64,000 bases of DNA from the NCBI RefSeq assembly GCF_003570705.1, contig NZ_QWVT01000002.1:62001-126000 (forward strand). Reading direction: 5' to 3'. Source of the stretch: Mesobacillus zeae. Its GTDB lineage: Bacteria; Bacillota; Bacilli; Bacillales; Cytobacillaceae. The first letter of the stretch is position 1. Every line of letters starts with the position of its first letter. The notes beneath the pieces were generated by a model that saw only the letters and a program-made list of their open reading frames with translations, did no database searches and was not told the origin of the DNA. Made by a program: the position numbers and the translations under genes. This document shows, piece by piece, positions 1 to 9,363 of the stretch.

Positions 1-703
1 ATATCATGAGGTACGTGTATACTGCGGTCGTCACTAACGCACCATAGTGTGCGAATTTCTGTGACTTTTTTGGGTTTTTAATAAAGGTATAATAAACAAG
101 CAACGTTTCAAACCCAAAATAGCTAAACAAGTTCCCTTGCATTCCCTTAATGATTTCTTTAAACGAATGCTGCATTATTGGAAATAAGTTCCGAAAATCA
201 GCAAACTGTAACGGAAAGAAAAAGGTAAAAGCAAGCGTGCTCGGAAGTAAAACACCAAAGAAGCAAATTCCAGCTACAACGCGAAATCCTCCCGACACGA
301 TGTAATAACATAAGATTAAAAAAATACCGACAAGAATCCAAGTCGGCATAATTGAAAACATCCAAACCTGCACTACCTCAATATAGGTACGCAATATTGT
401 CGCTCCAGTAACCAAAAGATAAAAAAGAAAAATTAGACTGAATGCTCCACCAATCCATTTTCCAAATACATCATGATGAATCGCCACAATATTACCTTTG
501 CCTTGATTTAGAATCTTATAAATCATCCAGATCATCACATTGATTGATAATCCGGAAAGAAGGGTACTGATCCACGCATCGTTTCCCGCCAGTTTTGCAC
601 TGATTCTTTCAAAACCCAGCAATCCAACTCCAATTTGCATGGAGTTTACCAAGAAAAAAACCATGTAAGGGGAGATTTGATATTCAATAGGAACTTTTTT
701 CAT
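1..703 (-). CDS. GerAB-type spore germination permease, 3' end beyond the window
   Basis: The reading frame opens at an ATG at 703 behind a GGAGGGATCTT ribosome-binding site and stays open to the window edge, giving about 234 of the usual ~365 residues. The protein is strongly hydrophobic. It begins MKKVPIEYQISPYMVFFLV and continues through several membrane segments typical of the GerAB/ArcD/ProY branch of the APC superfamily. Family knowledge: GerAB is the membrane subunit of the germinant receptor in the spore inner membrane and helps sense nutrients. It lies 20 bases downstream of the GerAA-type gene on the same strand, so the two form one operon. A gerAC-type lipoprotein gene is expected to the left, outside the window. 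Which germinant is sensed cannot be told. Confidence 0.9.
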   Translation of the reverse strand, partial: MKKVPIEYQISPYMVFFLVNSMQIGVGLLGFERISAKLAGNDAWISTLLSGLSINVMIWMIYKILNQGKGNIVAIHHDVFGKWIGGAFSLIFLFYLLVTGATILRTYIEVVQVWMFSIMPTWILVGIFLILCYYIVSGGFRVVAGICFFGVLLPSTLAFTFFFPLQFADFRNLFPIMQHSFKEIIKGMQGNLFSYFGFETLLVYYTFIKNPKKSQKFAHYGALVTTAVYTYLMI

Positions 704-723
704 AAGATCCCTCCATTTGTGAT

Positions 724-2232
724 TTAATCATCGAAATCACTTCGTGGTGATGTCCTATTTTTCTTTGCTTTTTCTGAGTTAAAGCGGATTGGCTGTTTGG
801 CACTTGCTGCCAAAGGACGTCGGTTCATTGAGATAAGCGGCATACGGATAATACTGTCTTTCCAGTCTGAAAGCCTCGTAGGATAAAACGGAGATAAATA
901 AGGACGTCCCAATGATTTTGTACGTAACAAATGAGTCAAGAGAAAAGCGCTGGCTATGACAATACCTAGTAATCCAAGCAACTGCGCAGCGAAGATAAAT
1001 GGAAAACGAATCACTCGAATTGTATTTCCCATACTATATATTGGAGTTGTGAATGATGCCAGGGCTGAAAGAGCAATAATGATAATAAGCACATTACTTG
1101 TAAGGCTCGCTTCTACTGCAGCCTGTCCAATAACAATCCCCCCCACTATCCCTACCGTTAATCCCACCTTGGTAGGCAGACGAGCCCCTGCCTCTCTCAG
1201 CAATTCAATGACTACTTCTAAAACTAGCGCTTCTATTACTGGGGGAAATGGTATTTTACTCCTGGAAACCACAAGAGTTTCAAGGAGCTCCTTTGGAATG
1301 AGCTCATAATGATACGTTATAATAGCAACATATAAAGGAGTAGTTAAAACGGAAAATAAAACAGAGAATACCCTTAATGCTCGGAAGAAAGAAGCTACAA
1401 TCCAGGGAATACTGTAATCTTCTGCCGTTGAAAAAAACTCAATCAGTGTGGTTGGGAGTGTAATAACAAAAGGCGATCCATCAACAAGCAAAGCAATCTT
1501 TCCTTCAGCTAAAATAGCTGCCACTCGATCGGGGCGCTCTGTGCTGATGAATTGCTGGAACATAGAATTTGGGTTGTCTACAATAGTACGTACTAAGTAG
1601 GAACTATCAAAAACATGGTCTGTTTCAATTGAACTCACTCGTTTTATGATTTCTTTTACATTTTGATCATTTGCGATTCCCTCAATATACACAACAGCAA
1701 CAGCTGTATTTGATAAATATCCCACTTCCAATTGTTCTACCCTCAAATAGGGGGTTAAAAGCTTTCTCCGCAGCAAGTTCAAGTTGGTGTCTAACTTTTC
1801 GACAAATGCTAGCTTTGGTGCCAGGATGTTGAATTCTATTTCTGGTTTTGTAATATCCCTACCCTCTATTTTGGATATATCTATTAACAAACATGACGAA
1901 TCGCTTTCATTAAGCTGAATGAGTATATATCCGTTTAATACACTTTTCTGAATAACCTCTACTTGTTCTGTCACTTTTGAAGTTCCGAACGACAGGACTG
2001 CTTGTACGTCTTGTAGTGAGCTAAAAGATCTTCCGCTTAAATATGATAAGACATCTTGATGTAAGATATTCGCATCAACTAATGTCCGAAAATATGAGAT
2101 CCTTATAGACAGACTGTTAAAAGGGGGAGAAAGCGTAATAAAATCCTTGGATTTTTTTAATATTTGAAAAAGACCCTGCAAAGAATCTATGGACTTAGCA
2201 GGGTTAACAGGTTTTTTTTCATGTGATTTCAT
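724..2232 (-). CDS. GerAA-type spore germination receptor subunit
   Basis: A 502-residue protein of the GerA family, close to the family's usual length. The N-terminal ~270 residues are soluble and include the characteristic stretch around ERPDRVAAILAEGKIALLVD. The C-terminal part has several membrane segments, including VGLTVGIVGGIVIGQAA. The ATG at 2232 is preferred because GGAAGG lies about 10 bases upstream; a TTG at 2256 in the same frame is possible. Family knowledge: GerA subunits assemble with B and C proteins into nutrient-gated channels in the inner spore membrane. First gene of the operon with the permease at 1-703. Germinant unknown. Confidence 0.93.
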   Translation of the reverse strand: MKSHEKKPVNPAKSIDSLQGLFQILKKSKDFITLSPPFNSLSIRISYFRTLVDANILHQDVLSYLSGRSFSSLQDVQAVLSFGTSKVTEQVEVIQKSVLNGYILIQLNESDSSCLLIDISKIEGRDITKPEIEFNILAPKLAFVEKLDTNLNLLRRKLLTPYLRVEQLEVGYLSNTAVAVVYIEGIANDQNVKEIIKRVSSIETDHVFDSSYLVRTIVDNPNSMFQQFISTERPDRVAAILAEGKIALLVDGSPFVITLPTTLIEFFSTAEDYSIPWIVASFFRALRVFSVLFSVLTTPLYVAIITYHYELIPKELLETLVVSRSKIPFPPVIEALVLEVVIELLREAGARLPTKVGLTVGIVGGIVIGQAAVEASLTSNVLIIIIALSALASFTTPIYSMGNTIRVIRFPFIFAAQLLGLLGIVIASAFLLTHLLRTKSLGRPYLSPFYPTRLSDWKDSIIRMPLISMNRRPLAASAKQPIRFNSEKAKKNRTSPRSDFDD

Positions 2233-2256
2233 GGCAGTAATACCTTCCCTTTCCAA

Positions 2257-2876
2257 AACTATCCGATACTCTTTATGTTAGTCAAAAGGCAATCATTTTA
2301 AACTTAATTAAGAGAATAGTGAAAGGGTTCGTGTCATAGACCGCAAATCAGCATGCACAGAGGAATATTTATGGGGAGCAGGAATAAAGAATACTTTTGA
2401 GTGCGAATGGCTCAAGATTCCATTAATAGTCAATCCCTTTTCCAAGGGGGGGAGGTTCCAACTTAGGGGGCAATATGTATTGAGTTGGTTTGGATTATTA
2501 TTCATTTTTCTCTTTTTTTCCGGCATAAAACATTGAAAAGGTAATTGTTTACTCTTGTATTACTCAACTTTCCCACAGATAAAAACCACTTTATTCATTG
2601 ATACTTTTGGTATAGCTATTCATTAATAAGTTGACATAGACTAAATAAACATTCATAAGGTTTCCCTCGCAACCCAAGCATGAAAATAGGTCTTAATCCC
2701 GGAACTTCGCCCCATACTGGCTATTAGCTACAGACAGGAAGTAATACGTGGCATTTAAGGTGGTTCGCCCCTGAAAAATAAACTGTGAGGAGATTATTTT
2801 CACAGAAAAAAAGCACCTCATCCTGGTATAGGTGATTAGAGAAAAAACACTACCAAGTAGAAGAGGTACTTCTTAA
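2257..2876. other. intergenic region, no convincing gene
   Basis: About 620 bases between the germination operon and the DUF445 gene. A 72-codon open frame on the minus strand (2308-2526) has no ribosome-binding site and no recognisable protein. A weak hairpin followed, on the minus strand, by a run of T (2812-2835, arms CACCT/AGGTG) could end transcription of the DUF445 gene. Otherwise nothing seen. Confidence 0.5.
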
Positions 2877-4133
2877 TTAAAAAAATGTTTTAAACACCGT
2901 AAGAACAAGGCCGATGAAAAAGCCGCAGACAGCACCGTTCACACGAATCCATTGCAAATCTTTCCCAATATTGTTTTCCATCATATCAATCAATGTTTCA
3001 GTATCATACTTATCAAGATTTTCTTTAACAAGCCGTCCGATTTTCGAATGGTTTTTTTCAATCGCATCAACAACTTGTTTATGAACCCATTCTTCAATCA
3101 GCGTGATGCGTTCCTCATTCGCTTTTATGCTATCGATAAAACGGCATATTACAGGATTTACGTATACTAGTACAAAGGACTCTCCTTCAATCACACTCAG
3201 AAGACGGCCCTTGGCGCTTTCGAGGAATTTTTGAATCTGTCCGGAAATTTCAAGACCTTCAACAACCTGTCCTTTCCATTCATTTATATCAGCCATAAGG
3301 TCCTGACGCGCCGGCAGGTTCGTGATTTCTTCCTTGGTCCTCTCGAGTATCAGCTGGCGATATGCGTTATCATGTTTACTGACATTCCTGATCCTGTTTT
3401 GGATGAAGGTTTGCAGCATCTGGCCAATCTTTTCTTCATTTACGAGCTGGCTAAAGGATTGAATCGCAAACTTGAGCAGTCCATCTGCCTCTGTTGTTTC
3501 GATAAGCTGTTTACCCATTTTTCCAAGCGCAAGTTTGGACTCATCTTTCGCAGCCCATTTCCCTAATTCCTCGAGCACATGGTCCATTGCTTTTTCATCA
3601 TATTTTTTCTCAAGAATATGATTTGTCGCCTTCTCAATCACAGATCCAGCATCGACCGAAGACATATACGATTTTAATTCCTTTTCAAGGGGTGGAGCGA
3701 GCTTTTCTGTATCAACTGCCTTTACAGCTTCACTGATCAGTGTTTGTAGCGCCTTTTTTACAGTGCTCTTGCCAAGTTCACTCTCAATGATTTGCAGCAC
3801 TCTTTCCGTAAACTGAATCTGGGAAATCTTCCCCATGATACTCTCTTTCGTGAGCCATTCCTCTTCAATCATTCTTGTAAGGGATCTGGTTACCCTGTCA
3901 CGGTTATTAGGCAGCAATGCTGTATGGGGAATGGGGATTCCCAGCGGATGGCGGAACAATGCAGTTACCGCAAACCAGTCTGCAAGGCCGCCCACCAGGC
4001 CTGCCTCAAACCCACCTTGAAGGAGTCTGCCCCAGAAAGAATCATGAAAGGGGATGGTCATGAGGAAACCTGCTCCCATGACTGCAAGCGATATACCTGC
4101 AAGGTACCTTGATTTTTTCTCTTGTTTCACCAT
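2877..4133 (-). CDS. DUF445 family membrane protein (YjiN/YheB-like)
   Basis: A 418-residue protein with one membrane segment near residues 10-30 and another at the extreme C-terminus (CGFFIGLVLTVFKTFF). Between them is a long helical, charged region. The conserved DUF445 block GGLADWFAVTALFRHPLGIP follows the first membrane segment. The ATG start has a GAGGGAG ribosome-binding site. Family knowledge: DUF445 proteins are widespread membrane-anchored proteins without an established biochemical role; B. subtilis YheB is a shorter relative. The gene appears to stand alone. Confidence 0.85.
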   Translation of the reverse strand: MVKQEKKSRYLAGISLAVMGAGFLMTIPFHDSFWGRLLQGGFEAGLVGGLADWFAVTALFRHPLGIPIPHTALLPNNRDRVTRSLTRMIEEEWLTKESIMGKISQIQFTERVLQIIESELGKSTVKKALQTLISEAVKAVDTEKLAPPLEKELKSYMSSVDAGSVIEKATNHILEKKYDEKAMDHVLEELGKWAAKDESKLALGKMGKQLIETTEADGLLKFAIQSFSQLVNEEKIGQMLQTFIQNRIRNVSKHDNAYRQLILERTKEEITNLPARQDLMADINEWKGQVVEGLEISGQIQKFLESAKGRLLSVIEGESFVLVYVNPVICRFIDSIKANEERITLIEEWVHKQVVDAIEKNHSKIGRLVKENLDKYDTETLIDMMENNIGKDLQWIRVNGAVCGFFIGLVLTVFKTFF

Positions 4134-4754
4134 ATTTGCTCCCTCGATTGCTTTTTAAAATAAGGCTGTGCATTTGAAATTCTCCCTTTTTCAAGGGATC
4201 CAGCCTTTTATATTATATTCAAACAGCTTTTACCCTGTAAAGCGAACAATATGTCCACCATTAGCCTTCGGTAAGAAAAAAATATTATCCCTGTTTATTC
4301 CTTTTGTCACAGCGATGCAAGCGCCTACACCCAAAACAGCCTAAGCAGCTATACCTGTCCCTTTCTTCTTTCTTTTGTTACGATAGAATGGAAAGGAGGC
4401 TTGAAAATCTATCACTCTGCCAAGCAGAGACCCGGCTCGGGGGAAGAATTGCAGGAACGCCTTTCCTATTTTCTGTAACGTTGCTTCAGGAATAGATTCT
4501 AATTTCTAATTATTAATGGAGTTTCGCAGCAGCTAGTGCACTGCGGAGATGGCATTTTTCTATGTGGTCGCAACAATGGTAAATCCACTATTTAAAGGTT
4601 AACGAAAAACCTCGGTTTTCCTTTTCCCCAACCTAATCACCTTTCGTGCCAAGTTTCCCTTTCCGTGTCTTTGTTTAACTTTTCGGCTGGAACATCAATA
4701 GTGAAGTTTAATAATGGATTCCTATGAATCTGAATAAAAATCAGGAGGGATTGG
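4134..4754. other. intergenic region between divergent DUF445 and BCCT genes
   Basis: About 620 bases that must contain the promoters of both divergent genes. A 63-codon open frame at 4304-4495 has no ribosome-binding site at its start and no recognisable protein. A GTTTAA at 4674-4679 resembles a sigma-B -35 box but has no matching GGGTAT at the right spacing, so no promoter is called. Confidence 0.4.
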
Positions 4755-6278
4755 ATGAAGAAACTGTCACCAGTATTCGTGGTTTCAGTGATCATAACAA
4801 TATTATTTATTTTGTGGGGATTGATCCCTGCAGACGTCTTGCCTGTGGGCAATCTTGACCATGTGACGAAAATTGTCCAAGGAGTTATACTGGAGAAATT
4901 CGGCTGGTTTTATTTATTGTCAGCTTCGGCTTTTTTAATATTTGCAATAGCTTTGATCTTTTCGCGTTATGGAAATATCCGTCTTGGCCGCGACAGCGAC
5001 AGGCCCGAGTATAACTACTTAACCTGGTTCGCTATGCTGTTTTCTGCAGGAATGGGTATTGGCCTTGTATTCTGGGGAGTCGCAGAGCCGATGTTCCACT
5101 ATTATGCCCCGCCTTTCGCTGAAGGGCAGACCCCCGAGGCTGCAAGGGCTGCCATGCGCTACTCATTTTTCCATTGGGGACTCCACCCGTGGGCCATATA
5201 TACTGTTATCGGCCTTGCGCTTGCCTATTTCCAGTTTCGCAAAGGCCAGCCTGGCGTCATAAGCACGCTGTTAAGACCTATTCTGGGTGATAGAGTAGAT
5301 GGGCCGATTGGAGTTGCTGTCGATTGCATTGCTGTATTTGCGACCGTATTTGGAGTGGCCACATCGCTTGGCCTTGGAGCGATCCAGATCAGCGGAGGAC
5401 TTTCCTATACATTTCCAGGAATACCGAATAACTTCAACACACAGCTCGTGGTTATTGCTGTTGCTACCGTGTTGTTCATGCTATCAGCACAAACAGGTTT
5501 AAATAAAGGAATTAAGTTTTTGAGCAATATCAATATTGTTCTTGCCATTCTTTTGATGCTGTTCCTGCTTTTCGTCGGGCCAAGTAACTTTATCATGGAC
5601 CTTTTCACTACAACACTCGGTTCTTATTTGCAGAACCTGCCTTCCATGAGTTTCCGTTTGAGTCCATTTGACCAGGAAATCACATGGTTTCAGGACTGGA
5701 CCATCTTTTACTGGGCATGGTGGATTGCCTGGGCACCTTTTGTTGGAACATTTATTGCCCGGATTTCCAAAGGGCGGACGATCCGTGAGTTTGTCGTCGG
5801 AGTTTTGCTTGTCCCAACCATATTTGGCGCCCTTTGGTTCTCTGTCTTTGGAGGAACGGGCATTTACCTTGAATTTTTCGAGCATAAAGGGCTCATGGAC
5901 GTAATCAAGACAAATGGCAGTGAAATGGCGCTCTTTAGCCTGTTAGAAAACTTCCCGTTCTCTTCGGTCCTTTCATTGCTTGCAATTTTCCTGATCAGCA
6001 CATTCTTCATCACATCAGCTGATTCAGCAACCTTTGTGTTAGCCATGCAAACAACAAATGGAAATTTGAATCCTCCCAACAGAATAAAGCTTGTCTGGGG
6101 CATTATCCAATCTGCTTCTGCTGCTATTCTTCTTTGGACTGGGGGACTTGAAGCCTTGCAAAGGGCATCCATTATCGCAGCTCTTCCGTTTACAATCGTG
6201 ATGCTTCTGATTATGGTTTCATTGGCCAAAGCATTCAAAGAGGAAAAAGTGGTACTGGTCAAGATAAAAGAGGAATAA
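4755..6278 (+). CDS. opuD: BCCT-family glycine betaine/osmolyte transporter (OpuD-like)
   Basis: A 507-residue, 12-helix transporter matching OpuD in length (512 in B. subtilis). The BCCT signature GMGIGLVFWGVAEPM is at about residues 99-113. The tryptophan-rich substrate-site segment WTIFYWAWWIAWAPFVGTF is at about 315-333. Family knowledge: BCCT carriers take up trimethylammonium compounds such as glycine betaine with Na+ or H+ and respond to osmotic stress. The ATG follows an AGGAGGGA ribosome-binding site. A strong terminator follows directly. The exact substrate (betaine, choline or ectoine) cannot be told from sequence; the opuD symbol is by similarity. Confidence 0.88.
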   Translation: MKKLSPVFVVSVIITILFILWGLIPADVLPVGNLDHVTKIVQGVILEKFGWFYLLSASAFLIFAIALIFSRYGNIRLGRDSDRPEYNYLTWFAMLFSAGMGIGLVFWGVAEPMFHYYAPPFAEGQTPEAARAAMRYSFFHWGLHPWAIYTVIGLALAYFQFRKGQPGVISTLLRPILGDRVDGPIGVAVDCIAVFATVFGVATSLGLGAIQISGGLSYTFPGIPNNFNTQLVVIAVATVLFMLSAQTGLNKGIKFLSNINIVLAILLMLFLLFVGPSNFIMDLFTTTLGSYLQNLPSMSFRLSPFDQEITWFQDWTIFYWAWWIAWAPFVGTFIARISKGRTIREFVVGVLLVPTIFGALWFSVFGGTGIYLEFFEHKGLMDVIKTNGSEMALFSLLENFPFSSVLSLLAIFLISTFFITSADSATFVLAMQTTNGNLNPPNRIKLVWGIIQSASAAILLWTGGLEALQRASIIAALPFTIVMLLIMVSLAKAFKEEKVVLVKIKEE

Positions 6279-6285
6279 AACAGAA

Positions 6286-6308
6286 GGCAGCCGCCATGGC
6301 TGCCTTTT
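6286..6308 (+). terminator. rho-independent terminator of the BCCT gene
   Basis: Perfect 7-bp stem GGCAGCC/GGCTGCC with a 5-base loop followed by TTTT, starting 8 bases after the stop codon. Confidence 0.85.
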
Positions 6309-6420
6309 GCCATAGATCCAATGTAAACAATGGTTTTAGCCCATGCTGACAGGGAATGAGAAGACTGGGCTTGCTTGAAAGAGCATTTGGCCACTCCATT
6401 TCGCAAAGGAGGCCATGGCC

Positions 6421-6660
6421 ATGGCAAAACAGGTTGAAAGTCAGCGTTTTAAAATCCACATAGGTTCATATTAAATCAGGTTTGATAAAAACAACGGAAT
6501 GCTTTGTGCTTTGAATGATTTCACCGTGGCATTATGGTTTCTGGCAGGAAGCGCAATGGTACTCATTGACCCAAGCAGCCGCCTTAAGATATATCTGTAT
6601 TTAGCGGGCAGCATTTTTTAGGGTATAGGTAAAAGGATATACATATATAGTGAGAATCGG
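6421..6660 (+). pseudogene. decayed YrhK-like small membrane protein
   Basis: An ATG at 6421 has an ideal AAAGGAGG ribosome-binding site 8 bases upstream. The frame reads 17 codons to a TAA (6472-6474), then continues in the same frame through ALNDFTVALWFLAGSAMV and YLYLAGSIF to a TAG at 6619. The part after the first stop matches the YrhK-like pattern (xxNDFxxALWFLxGS, then a second membrane segment ending xxGSxxF). Read-through continues as GIGKRIYIY, like the basic tail of the family. Two in-frame stops with otherwise good family resemblance indicate a recently inactivated gene. Function of the family is unknown. Confidence 0.72.
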
Positions 6661-6721
6661 TTTGAAAAGAAGGAGCAACGATGTTCTTCAATCTTGTGCA
6701 AATGGTACATATCACCTGCAA

Positions 6722-6944
6722 GCTTTCACGATAGTCAAAAATCATGCCGAGCTCATCCCGTGCTTTGCTTAAACCTCAAAAAGCGGAATCACTGAATGAC
6801 TGATCCCCTAGTCTGACCGTCAGACAACAAAATACCGACTTTAACCCTCTCTTTTTTCTCAATACTCCTGGTTTGAGAGCAGCCTGCTGTGGCTGTAATT
6901 AAAAGTATGGAAAAGATAAGGTAAATGATTAGCTTTTTTCCCAT
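6722..6944 (-). pseudogene. remnant of a BMP/PnrA-Med family lipoprotein
   Basis: The start MGKKLIIYLIF has a lipoprotein signal peptide with lipobox TAGC (Cys22), then reads KVGILLSD and runs out of frame at about 6826. In the next frame the sequence resumes as LGDQSFSDSAF, a stop, then GLSKARDELGMIFDYRES, ending near 6722. These blocks are the N-terminal hallmark of BMP-family substrate-binding lipoproteins (PnrA, Med). So a frameshift and a nonsense codon lie within the first ~75 codons. The remaining ~250 codons are missing; a much weaker trace may extend to 6680. Relatives bind nucleosides or act as competence regulators; this copy cannot be functional. Confidence 0.8.
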
Positions 6945-7170
6945 GTATGAAATACTTCTTTGAATGTTTTCACTATTAACACCTTTAACATCGTCCTCAT
7001 TCAATCTTTTTTTATATTGTAAATAAAAATTTTTTATGGGAATTTCATTTTCATAAATGTTTCAAAACTCTTTACTGTTCCAATAATGCACCGATATAAA
7101 ATAGTACTAGGCAAATGACCTAAAATCCATATGCTGTCTCAAAACCCATAAAGAATAAAGGACGGGGTTT

Positions 7171-9324
7171 TTGTTGAAAACCAATACATCACCGGAATGT
7201 TCCGAAACGATTGAACAACTGCTCCATCAAATTAACCTGCTAAAAAAACGGGAAGAAAACCTATTGAAAGATTTACGGATAAAAGAAAATTTGAATGTAA
7301 AAATACTTGATGCACTTCCAATCAATATTTTTCTGGAAGATTCATCAGGGCGGACGATCTTTGCGAATGAACAGGTATGCAAGGCTCATGGAATGGAACT
7401 TCAAGAAATTATTGGTAAAACGGTATTTGATTTTTTCCCTGAAGGTATCGCTGAAAGTAATCGCAATGATGACCTAAAAGTATGGGAACAGCGAAAATTA
7501 CTTACACGAGAAGTACTTGCAAGCTTTAAGGGCAGTGAAAGACAAATGTTTTCAGGAAAGACGATCATTACCATGAAAGAATCAGCGGAGGACTATCTTC
7601 TTGGGTTTGCACTGGATATTACGGATCGTGTCAATGCGGAAAAGCTTTTGCAAGAGAATGAAGAAATATTCAGGAACTTAATCGAGCAGGCAGCTGACAG
7701 TTTTTTTCTCATTGGTCTTGGAGGAAGGCTGGAAAATGTTAATACAATCGCCTGTGAAGTGCTGGGCTACGAAAAAGACAGCCTACTTGAACTCACAGTC
7801 GACCAGGTCTTCAGCCTCCTGCCATATAAACTCTCCTTACTCGGAAAAAGCCAGACAGAGAAAGCAATGAAGTTCGAAGATGAAATGATCAGCCATAGCC
7901 ATGGGAAAATTCCTGTCGATATCAACCTTCAGCAAATCCAGCTAGGTGGGCGTAGCCTTCAATACGCATGGTGCAGGGATATAAGGGATAAGAAAAAGGC
8001 TGAGGCGCAAATCCAGCATATGGCCTTCCATGATGCACTTACAGGCCTTCCAAACCGCTGGTTCATCCAGACATATCTCAAGCACTTTCTTGATAAAAAG
8101 AAGTTAAACAGCAAACGCCTTGCTATTCTTATGCTGGATTTGGATCACTTTAAAATTATCAATGACAGTCTGGGGCATGAGGCTGGGGATATGCTGTTAA
8201 AGGCCGTTGCACTTCGTCTCCAGGAAACGGCGGGGAGCGATAATATTGTTGCCCGGCTTGGCGGAGATGAATTTATCATGCTGATCCCCTGTATAGGTAA
8301 ACAGGAGGACGCACATACAGTGGCAGAAGAAATCATGGCCGCTCTTAAAGAACCCTTTCATCTGTACGGGCAATGGTTCAGCATCACCGCAAGCATAGGC
8401 CTTTGCTTCTGTCCGGACGATGGAACTGATATGAACATCTTGATTAAAAATGCAGACATTGCCATGTACAAATCAAAAGAAAAAGGAAGAAACTGCCTGA
8501 CATGGTTTACCCCTGTCATGAAGGAGCATGCAATGGAAAGGCTGGATTTGGAAATCGCCCTGCGCCAAGCCATTCAGGCAGGTGAATTCGTCCTCCATTA
8601 CCAGCCAAAAATGAATATTAAAACCGGGAAGATCTACGGGATAGAAGCACTGATTCGCTGGAAAAAGGGGCCGGATCTTCTCTATCCAGATACTTTCATC
8701 AGCATCCTTGAAGAAACAGGCATGATTATCCCTGTTGGTGAATGGGTGATCCGGGAAGCATGCAGCCAATGCGCCCGTTGGCATCAAGCTGGTTTGTCCC
8801 ATTTGTCTGTCAGCGTAAACCTTTCGGCAAAACAATTCCAGCACCCACAGCTTGATGTGCAAATCGCTCAGATTCTGAAAGAAACAGGACTGCCTCCTTC
8901 CTCTCTTGAGCTTGAACTGACGGAGAGCCTTCTGATGGACCATTCGGAAAAAGCAGCAAGAATGCTGAACAACCTTAAATCGCTGGGGATATCAATATCA
9001 ATAGATGACTTTGGAACCGGTTTTTCTTCGTTAAATTATTTAAAGTATCTTCCTATTGATACATTGAAAATTGATAAGACCTTCATTATGAATTCTGAGC
9101 ACGACCGTACAAATGCCGCAATCGCCTCAGCAGTTATTTCGCTTGCACATAGCTTAAATTTAAAAGTAGTCGCTGAGGGAGTTGAAACACCTGAACAGCT
9201 CGAACTCCTCCATAATGGCCAGTGCAATTATGCCCAAGGGTACTATATCAGTTATCCACTTCAAAAAGAGGATGTGGAAGAGTTTCTTGTTTTCATCCCT
9301 CAAAAAGAAAGAGACCCCGAGTGA
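7171..9324 (+). CDS. PAS-PAS-GGDEF-EAL cyclic-di-GMP turnover protein
   Basis: A 717-residue cytosolic protein. A short N-terminal coiled region (1-45) is followed by two PAS-like sensor domains (about 45-150 and 160-275). A GGDEF domain has an intact RLGGDEF motif near residue 362, and an EAL domain starts at YGIEALIRW near residue 490. The late EAL motif EGVETPEQLE is present. Family knowledge: GGDEF makes and EAL degrades c-di-GMP, and both catalytic motifs look intact here. There are two adjacent TTG codons (7171 and 7174) behind GGACGGGG; either could be the start. No membrane segment was seen. Signal sensed by the PAS domains unknown. Confidence 0.93.
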   Translation: MLKTNTSPECSETIEQLLHQINLLKKREENLLKDLRIKENLNVKILDALPINIFLEDSSGRTIFANEQVCKAHGMELQEIIGKTVFDFFPEGIAESNRNDDLKVWEQRKLLTREVLASFKGSERQMFSGKTIITMKESAEDYLLGFALDITDRVNAEKLLQENEEIFRNLIEQAADSFFLIGLGGRLENVNTIACEVLGYEKDSLLELTVDQVFSLLPYKLSLLGKSQTEKAMKFEDEMISHSHGKIPVDINLQQIQLGGRSLQYAWCRDIRDKKKAEAQIQHMAFHDALTGLPNRWFIQTYLKHFLDKKKLNSKRLAILMLDLDHFKIINDSLGHEAGDMLLKAVALRLQETAGSDNIVARLGGDEFIMLIPCIGKQEDAHTVAEEIMAALKEPFHLYGQWFSITASIGLCFCPDDGTDMNILIKNADIAMYKSKEKGRNCLTWFTPVMKEHAMERLDLEIALRQAIQAGEFVLHYQPKMNIKTGKIYGIEALIRWKKGPDLLYPDTFISILEETGMIIPVGEWVIREACSQCARWHQAGLSHLSVSVNLSAKQFQHPQLDVQIAQILKETGLPPSSLELELTESLLMDHSEKAARMLNNLKSLGISISIDDFGTGFSSLNYLKYLPIDTLKIDKTFIMNSEHDRTNAAIASAVISLAHSLNLKVVAEGVETPEQLELLHNGQCNYAQGYYISYPLQKEDVEEFLVFIPQKERDPE

Positions 9325-9338
9325 GGTCTCTTTCTTTT
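9303..9338. terminator. bidirectional terminator between GGDEF-EAL gene and ktrA
   Basis: Perfect 14-bp stem, AAAAGAAAGAGACC against GGTCTCTTTCTTTT, with an 8-base loop. It overlaps the stop codon of the EAL gene and serves both convergent genes, with T-rich arms on both strands. Confidence 0.9.
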
Positions 9339-9363
9339 GGCCGCTCCAGCAAGCGAAAGCAGC

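Noticed and set aside
2308-2526. 72-codon minus-strand open frame
   Set aside because: No ribosome-binding site, no family resemblance and composition like non-coding DNA.
4304-4495. 63-codon plus-strand open frame before opuD
   Set aside because: No start signal; an AAAGGAGG inside it is too close to the following TTG to serve a gene of any length.
4674-4692. possible sigma-B promoter of opuD
   Set aside because: GTTTAA is present but no GGGTAT-like -10 box follows at 12-15 bases.
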